A DNA stretch of 5,364 nt. It comes from Acidobacteriota bacterium. Lineage in GTDB: Bacteria > Planctomycetota > Phycisphaerae > WQYP01 > JAJZKJ01. The DNA is taken from contig JAJZKJ010000193.1 in assembly GCA_021804195.1 (NCBI GenBank), positions 1-5,364 of the forward strand, written 5' to 3'. The notes under the pieces were generated by a model. The model made no database searches and was not told the DNA's origin. It saw nothing but the letters and a program-made list of their open reading frames with translations. This document shows, piece by piece, positions 5,184 to 5,364 of the stretch (its first letter is position 1; the number at the start of each line of letters is the position of its first letter). Both the position numbers and the translations under genes were made by a program.

Positions 5184-5364
5184 TCAGGCGAGTCGGCGGC
5201 GCCCGTTGGCATTGAACCATTGCTGCAACGCCTGGCCGGGGCAGGAGGTTGGTTGATCGGCCAGTTCCCGGTGCGTAAAGATAGCCCGGGGCGGCAGGTG
5301 ATAGATCCGGCAAAAACCAGTTAGAAATTTCACCAAGCCATCCAGTTGGCAGGGTGGCGGTTTC
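5184..5364 (-). CDS. C-terminal part of an N-acetylmuramoyl-L-alanine amidase (Amidase_2/PGRP-type), 5' end outside the window
   Basis: An open minus-strand frame runs from the right edge (first full codon 5363-5361) to TGA at 5186-5184, giving 59 residues and no start. It contains AIFTHRELADQPTSCPG followed by QALQQWF. This is the C-terminal signature of zinc-dependent amidases that cut the bond between N-acetylmuramic acid and L-alanine in peptidoglycan. H31 of the visible part and C41 match the second His and the Cys of the zinc site; T39 lies near the usual Lys/Thr position of the active site. The first zinc His and the body of the domain lie beyond the edge. The domain ends about 10 residues before the stop with a basic NANGRRRLA tail, so nothing follows it. 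Role in wall recycling, remodelling or lysis cannot be told from this fragment. Confidence 0.82.
   Translation of the reverse strand, partial: KPPPCQLDGLVKFLTGFCRIYHLPPRAIFTHRELADQPTSCPGQALQQWFNANGRRRLA

Noticed and set aside
5095..5313. A longer nadA reading frame starting at 5313
   Set aside because: It overlaps the amidase end in another frame, runs across the predicted promoter, and the added residues have no NadA similarity.

Overview
GC-rich bacterial DNA with five recognisable or partly recognisable genes, plus the C-terminal end of an unidentified one. The gene content suggests a Gram-negative-type bacterium, most likely of the Planctomycetota/Verrucomicrobiota group. The pointers are a DUF1207 outer-membrane-type protein with a terminal-Phe beta strand, a 'sugar phosphate isomerase/epimerase' TIM-barrel protein beside it, and an intergenic CTCTGTG-type direct repeat. 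This taxonomic placement is inference from content only; the window has no rRNA or other phylogenetic marker.

Layout. Bases 1-255 (+) are the Ala/Pro-rich tail of a gene entering from the left. A 207-bp gap (256-462) can form a long-range RNA stem and lies just ahead of nfo (463-1386, +), which encodes endonuclease IV with all nine zinc-ligand positions intact. All remaining genes are on the minus strand, read here from the right edge. A partial N-acetylmuramoyl-L-alanine amidase (5184-5364) is visible only as an open frame without a start. It is followed by an 89-bp gap holding a good sigma70-like promoter, then nadA (3895-5094, quinolinate synthase). A 316-bp gap (3579-3894) follows, with inverted and direct repeats. 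The last two genes look like a two-gene operon: a secreted BON-like plus DUF1207 protein (2301-3578), and 14 bp later a xylose-isomerase-like TIM-barrel protein (1393-2286). The latter converges on nfo with only 6 bp between the stop codons.

How the genes relate. nfo is base-excision DNA repair, nadA is de novo NAD synthesis, the amidase is cell-wall turnover and the BON/DUF1207 protein is envelope. Apart from the apparent DUF1207-isomerase operon, this looks like an ordinary chromosomal patchwork and not one pathway. I see no mobile element, CRISPR array, tRNA or rRNA, and no convincing new multi-gene system. The points most worth a second look are the structured nfo leader, the nadA promoter/operator that decides the start codon, the repeat-bearing 3579-3894 gap, and the BON+DUF1207 architecture coupled to a sugar-isomerase-like enzyme.
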